Of a DNA stretch of 64,000 bases, positions 57,842 through 64,000 are shown piece by piece. Where the stretch lies: the NCBI GenBank assembly GCA_015698045.1, contig BLAL01000356.1, forward strand, positions 1,240,001-1,304,000, read 5' to 3'. Origin of the DNA: Rhizophagus clarus (taxonomy: Eukaryota > Glomeromycota > Glomeromycetes > Glomerales > Glomeraceae). Positions within the stretch are counted from its first letter, which is position 1. Every line of letters begins with the position of its first letter. Position numbers and translations under genes: made by a program. The notes beneath the pieces are model-generated. The model was given only the letters and a program-made list of their open reading frames with translations, had not been told where the DNA came from and searched no databases.

Positions 57842-60800
57842 CCATAAAATAAGTACTTTAATACTTATTTCATGGGAATCCATACAATGATATCGAGGAT
57901 GATCCATGAAAGGATATAATACATTTCGTCAAGTCCATTTCACCGAAAATGATGGTTAATTAAATTGATGCATTTTATTAGAAGTAACCTTTTGACAAAA
58001 ACTTTGTTGCAAATTACATTACATAAATGATTTCAGGTAAATAAATTATATATTTATTCACCATGTAACGATTGACACCAATTACTTGAATGTTAAAACG
58101 ATAATATCCTCGAAAAAAGATATTTAAAAATAAAAAGAATTTTTTTAACGTTATTTTAATTTTATGTTTATTCTTGGGTATGTAATAATTAAATTACAAA
58201 GGACAATTGTTACATTAAATACACGAAAATTATCGTTAAAATTATACACATATTAATAACTACAAAGAATTCTATCTCCTAACATAAATCGGTCTCATTT
58301 TACGTGAAAAAATACTAAAAAAATCACCTGCATTGATAGGAATACATGTGATAAAATGAATTATTCGTAAAATATAATGTGTTGCAGATTGATAAAATGA
58401 ATATAATGTATTGCGTTTAGTAATTATTCGTACTCTCAAGAGACATCACACCGGGGTGAACAGGGCGGACATCCTCATATTATCACATTATTGCCGATCA
58501 TTTTGCCGATCATTTATTCAATATTACATTATTTTTTTTTTGCAAACTTACTGTACATGAAGATGAAACTATTTTTATTTTGCTTATTTTGAATCAAAAT
58601 GACTGAAAATTGCAGCATATAATGTGATTTTAAAAATTCAAAGTTAACAATCTCGACATCTTGTGATCGAATTTTAACGAAATATATACCATTAGATTCG
58701 TCTCAGTAAGAGGATTCGAATGAGAGTAAATTCACCGAAATTGGATCGATATTGACGAAGTTATTACATTTTAAAGTTTTTTATTATTCAATTATTATTC
58801 AAATCAGTTTATTATATAATGTAATCAAACCATTTTGATTTTAATTTCGATTTTTGATCGTTCAGCTAAAATATTTTTGCTTCTGGAATTTAATTTACTA
58901 GCTTCATATATGATAAATTCTACATAATGTTATATATTAAAATTTCAGAAATACTAACTTGAATATAAATTTATATACATCATGAAATGTAAAACGCTGA
59001 TAAATTGTAGATAATTTCTATAGTAAGTAATAAGTTTTAGAAATGTGATATACAGTAGATCAACTATCTATCAATTTATAAACATTTTGAAGAAGTTCCT
59101 ACAGTGTATAATTATGTCTATGATAATTAAAATTCATCACGTTCCAATATTTCGCCATTTCTAAAGAGCTTACTTATACTTTAAAGTGTGATTATAATTT
59201 AATAAAGGGCGTAATTATAATTTGTTAATATGATCCTAATAATTTATACGCACAATAATATCATTATTTATCAAATCGACCTGTAATCTATTACGGTAAA
59301 AATGAAGATTAATTAATTTACTATTAGGTATCAACGTCAATAATTGATATTGAATATCAATATTACTTTTAAGAATGAAAAGGGTGAGAAAAGAATGAGT
59401 ATTTAATAGGAAACGATCATTGGTCAAGTCGTCTTACATAAACATATTATTCTATTTACACTTTTGCCCGTAGCTCCTTTTTTTTTGTTTTGAATATTTA
59501 TAATTATATCTAGCAGTCCGCATCATTAATAATACGGGAAAAGAACGATCATGAAAGTAAGCCCAATTATTTTTATTCTAACTTTTCTTTCTTTTATGAA
59601 AAAGTGTGTATTTGTTCTGTTCACTGATGTCTAAAGGAAACTTCAACCACCTTATAGAATTACAATTTCAATTTCTAAAATGATATATTTAATTTATTTT
59701 CTAAATAACATAAAGTAACTTTATAAAGGAAATATCAATTTGAAAGAGAATATAGAGTAAAAAGAAATTGCCTTATTTTACAAATGACAGAATTAACGAA
59801 AAGAAAAAAAAAACGTTCTTTTCAAAACTAGTACTAACGGGAACCGCTTGAACGTTAGAACACTATGTTCCTTTAAATTAATACAAACATTTACATTTTT
59901 TGGAATATTATGATACTAATAATGCTTTTTAAACTATTTCAAAAAAAAGAGGTTGATATAATTAATAGCCGAAGAAGCAAAATACGGTTATTTTTATCTT
60001 ATAAAATATTCAATTTATTAACGTTAAATTACATAAATTTAGAATAACAGTACGCAGTTGTATCCCTTTATACGATCAAGATTTATATGTTGAATCAAAA
60101 ATAACGGCAAAGTTTCTTTTTTTATAATTGTATAACCCAGGTTTAAATCGTTAGCTCATGGATTCAAAATAAAAAAAAAATATGATTGTTAAAAACATTT
60201 TTAACATAACTTGCTATTATTTTGCTATAACCATTATAAATTTAATAAAAATTTAATATACAGTATATATATATGAATTCGTTTGAGTCACGTTCACCGT
60301 CAAATGTTACCAGTCATTAATTTAAAATTGTAAAAAAAAAAAAAAAAACGAAAAAAGAAAATTGATAAATGATAATTAAAATTATTGTAAATTATAACTT
60401 ATCCGATCAATGAAGTATGATTAAATCTGCATCTGAATTTGTAGTTGTACAGAAAAAAAAAACTAAACATGTAATTCGGAAGATGGGTGACCAATTTTGA
60501 TTCGATTATTTTCTCATCAATCGTTATTTTTTCTCTACGTAAAATTAAATTGTTCATTTATTCAGAGAATTAAGTTGCCAATGATTGTGTACGGGCCATC
60601 CTTCGAGAAAAGAATGAAACGATGTCACGAAAAATAGGGGTAAGAAAACTCATTTTCATATTACGCGTTTTTCTACAATAGATCTAATCGGTTAAAAGCG
60701 TTGAAATATGGAGCTACAATAACACTACAGTAACTAATGAGCGAGGCTATATTTGACTCTTATTTCGTGAAGTATCTTCTTCTTTTGATCCTTGTTATAG

Positions 60801-61037
60801 TACGATGATGTGATCGTTCAATAGTGTAACCTTAGTTTAAACCTCTATTTTTTAGATATTTGCTGATGAAAAAACTGTATAAATCCTTTATGGTTATAAT
60901 TTTGATCAAAAAGAATTCTACAATCTAATAGAATATTTAATGATGATACAATTGATACATTTTACTTGACTCATAAAGCAACTGGCAATAAATTATTATG
61001 AACATACAGAAGGTATATATAAATCTTCGATGTCAGA
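57842..61037. other. Gene-poor stretch
   Basis: No gene recognised. The TTCACCGAAA word recurs at about 57948 and 58730, possibly relics of the element family at 55.5 kb. A small frame with a possible donor (ATGTCACGAAAAATAGGG, then gtaag) lies at about 60623 but has no partner exon. Confidence 0.4.
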
Positions 61038-61858
61038 CAATTTCCCGAATGTACCTTTTCCCGAAGTCAATTTCCCGAATGCCGATTTCCCGAACTGGAC
61101 CATTTCCCGAAACATACAATAGCCCGAATGCCAATATCCCGAATTCCCAATATCCCGAATTCCAATATCCCGAATCCCTAATATTCCGAATCCCTAATAT
61201 CTAGAACATATCTTTTTTTTTTAATTCTTTATTATGAACGCCAAAGACAAAACGATATCCATTTAGTAACATCTTCAACTTAGTCATATAGCGTATATAT
61301 CTATACATATAAATCACTATTTCTCAAGTGAAACCTATCTAATACAATAATTAGAAATATTAAAATAAAATAAAATGAAAGAGAAAATGAAATAAAAAAA
61401 AAAAGGAATCAAACAATTATCAAAATAATAAAAAACATAAACTAACTAATTTAAGATCTAAAATAAAACAAATTAATCCGTAAAATAACCAATAGTTAAC
61501 CATTATTAATCTTTACTAAACAATACCTTGAACATATCACATATAAAACATTTTATTTCACATATACGTTATATTTCTATATTTAATAATTAATCATATT
61601 AACTACATTAACTAAGTTGCATATTTTCAATATAACGTTTAAAAGATTCAGGATATTGGAATTCAGGATATTGGAATTCGGGATATTGGGATTCGGGATA
61701 TTGGGATTCGGAATATTGTATGTTTCGGGAAATGGTCCAATTCGGGAAATTGGGAATTCGGGAAATTGGGATTCGGGAAATCGGAATTCGGGATATTGGG
61801 ATTCGGAAAATTTGTACGTTTCGGGAAATTGTCCAGTTGGCATTCGGGAAATCGTACT
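61038..61858. mobile_element. Foldback-type element with arms of iterated TTCCCGAAT
   Basis: The left arm (61038-61205) consists of about a dozen copies of an 11-16-bp unit built on TTTCCCGAAT or ATATCCCGAAT. The right arm (about 61648-61858) is its complement (ATTCGGGAAA, ATTCGGGATATTGG). The same order of variants is mirrored: CCCGAAATGT/GTTTCGGG with TGGACCATTTCCCG, then the ATATCCCG block inwards. The centre (61206-61647) is AT-rich without coding capacity. About 820 bp long, it could form a very long hairpin. Open frames in the arms are by-products of the repeat. Confidence 0.7.
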
Positions 61859-64000
61859 GTAACCAATCATACATGGTTTCGAATTAATTAAATTTATTTA
61901 AGGACTTAATTATTTATTATTACTTAGAGTAAGTGAAAAGTTGAAATTATCGTCATGTGAACTAATAAATTCATTAATCATAATTAATGTCGAAATCTAG
62001 TATATACCACTTCGTATGCTAATGGAAATAATTAGATTTTTGATCGAGCAAAGAATATAATCGGCCAATCCACAAATATTGTCCAAATATAAAATATGTT
62101 ATGGTGATTTTAACTGAGGATGGCACCTTAGAAGAATTAGGGAATACTTTATCATGTATCAACACTTGAGAATTTCTGATTTTATTAACTGAATTATTTC
62201 CATTCACTTTATACAAAATTTGCATTCATTATGATCCTAAAGATTTTAATATAGATATTTATATTTGGAGACGTAAAGGTAAAAAACAATACAATTATAC
62301 TATCGATATTGTGTAAGTGGAGTTATATTATATGATTATTACGATTGCTATAATGGTATTTGGGATTATTTGAAATTACTGAAATGACTGTAAAATAGAT
62401 TATGTGGATTGGAAAATTTATTGTTGTTTATATTTAGAAATAACAATATATTTATATATATCTTATATAATACAAAAAATAATTATTTGCGAATGATGAT
62501 TATTAGTAAGTTAACGAATTTTTAAAAATTAATTTATTGACGAGTATCTAATTATAAATATAAATAGTGACTGTTAAATTTATCGATTTGTATTATTGTA
62601 TAAGACATTTATAGCAGATGAAATGGTTCGATATCGATATAATTATATATGTATTTTAGTTGCAAAGCCACATTATGAACGTAATTTTTGAATTTTTGTG
62701 AGGACATGACTTTTCCTTAAATTTTATTAAGCCATTAACGAACTAAGCTAGTGTTTCCTTTTTTTTAACATTTTAACATACGATCGATTCCCTTCATTAA
62801 TTTCATTTTACGTTTATAAATGTCTTTGTTTACGCCGCGCTTTTCTATATACTTAATTTTATTTAGTTATTTTTATTTATTTCTTTTTTTATCTACTTCA
62901 AAGATATTCTAATACAATTAGAGAAATATAATGGTAATTAATTACCATACTATCATCGGAAATTGAGGCGGCATGTTTCGCAATTTTAGAACCTTATGAT
63001 TCATCCTACATGAAAAGAACTAAACACGAATTAGCACGGCTCATTCACTTCAGGTACCCAAATGATATGCAAACAGTGATCATTTGGACAAGTGGTCGTA
63101 CACCATAACCCAACTACCTTAGGGATAAGCATACACCTAAGGAGTGATCATATAGATATACTTCACCACCATCTATGATCCTTCGCAAAACTTAAAGGGC
63201 GCTTGGCAGATCAACTACTATATCAACAAGACGGTGAATTTGAATCTAATGACTCATATATAGGTGAGAAATCACGAAAATTTGCTAGCGAACTAACCAT
63301 GTGACAAATTATGCGTGACAAATAATATTTTTACGCGCCTCAGTAAAAGTGAAAGGATGTTAAATTATCAAAGAACATTGTGATCTCATCACACTTTTTT
63401 ATAGTTTATGAGTCATTATGATATTAATAAATAAATATTTGCTATGCATGTCTCATATTGACTCACCCTGAATACATCGTGACTAATTATGAAATGAATC
63501 AGCGGCATAAAAACAATTAATTTGTCAGTAGAAAAAATGAAAAAAAAATGACTATAAATATGGTCTACATCTCATAAAAAGACGAGTCATTGTTACGCAA
63601 TTTTATAAAGGTTAATATCAACCATCTTAATATGAATCTTCCCTGACGATAATTTATCTTTAATAATGTAATTTATTAAAACTCCAAATTTTACGCGCCT
63701 CTGAAACTGACATTTGAGTTATAACAACTCAATATTATTGAAACTTGAAACTTTATATACATCGTGACTCAAGTTTACTCATAATGTAATATAAATTATG
63801 AGTCATGAAATTGACTCTGTGACTCACTGATTGTAAATTAGTTGTGTAACAATCAAAAAAAGACCACGTTACAAAATAAATTAAACAGTACATTTTTTAT
63901 ATTATTTACCTTTTAAATGATTCTACGTGAGTCAGAACCAGATCATCATTAAGTCACATTTTATCACGCTTAGTCAAATCGCATAATTATTATATTATTT
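61859..64000. other. Gene-poor end of the window, with clustered TGACTCA motifs
   Basis: No gene recognised. In the last kilobase the palindrome-like heptamer TGACTCA/TGAGTCA occurs about seven times (near 63250, 63411, 63461, 63768, 63800, 63823, 63928). TTTTACGCGCCTC occurs twice (63330 and 63690), suggesting a decayed repeat unit of about 360 bp. The tract may be an old inverted or tandem element. Confidence 0.35.

Noticed and set aside
61583..61874. Overlapping frames with FPNxNIPNS-type repeats at 61.0-61.2 and 61.6-61.9 kb
   Set aside because: They are translations of the iterated TTCCCGAAT arms of the foldback element and appear in several frames at once.

Overview
This is an AT-rich fungal nuclear window. 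Genes have short GT-AG introns, and the content is dominated by a local expansion of TKL-type protein kinases fused to Sel1 repeats. Massive TKL and Sel1 expansion, high AT and many small inverted-repeat elements fit an arbuscular mycorrhizal fungus (Glomeromycotina, Rhizophagus-like). That assignment is inferred from gene content, not from a marker gene. I see no rRNA or tRNA gene.

Kinase-Sel1 family, all on the + strand. Five copies can be assembled without lesions by applying the same five-exon structure (intron phases 0, 1, 0, 1): 3506-5866, 6317-8935, 25645-27767, 37285-39299 and 47898-49785. Two are full-length but decayed (19268-21281 and 52318-55254), and fragments lie near 24.6, 25.2, 36.8 and 39.9 kb. 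Several copies share a palindromic CACGTG-type promoter motif about 140-240 bp before the ATG, and an orphan copy of that promoter sits at 46.06 kb.

Micro-exon kinase genes. A second kinase type occurs as an inverted, convergent pair: gene A (+, 9672-17009) and gene B (-, 33032-29053). Both have a conserved 22-nt start exon, then a long tandem array of roughly 90-120-bp intron units, then a two-exon kinase domain. In nearly every unit a 3' splice site (ataatatag) and a consensus 5' splice site (gtaagt) are separated by exactly three bases. In gene A I count 53 three-base, two six-base and one one-base candidate exons. Spliced in order they join the start exon to the kinase exon in frame, without a stop. 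In gene B about 22 triplets plus the same one-base exon do the same, although its kinase domain carries a TGA. The introns are nearly identical while the triplets vary. I read this as a gene in which single codons are carried on separate 3-nt exons, a modular codon array. I know of no described precedent. It is a sequence-based prediction that needs cDNA.

Other content: a two-exon 63-aa protein (23273-23536), a three-exon membrane protein (44737-45391, -), a cysteine-containing secreted protein (56948-57521, -), a small two-TM protein (1052-1525, -), three unrecognised coding-like relics, and the last exons of a further gene (41961-42272). A separate family of about 100-bp exon-intron modules occurs at 9.1, 33.2-34.1, 41.4-42.0 and 54.0-54.6 kb, the last inside a TIR-flanked insertion. 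Inverted-repeat elements are found at 15.37, 27.89, 51.74, 53.68, 55.47 and 61.04 kb.
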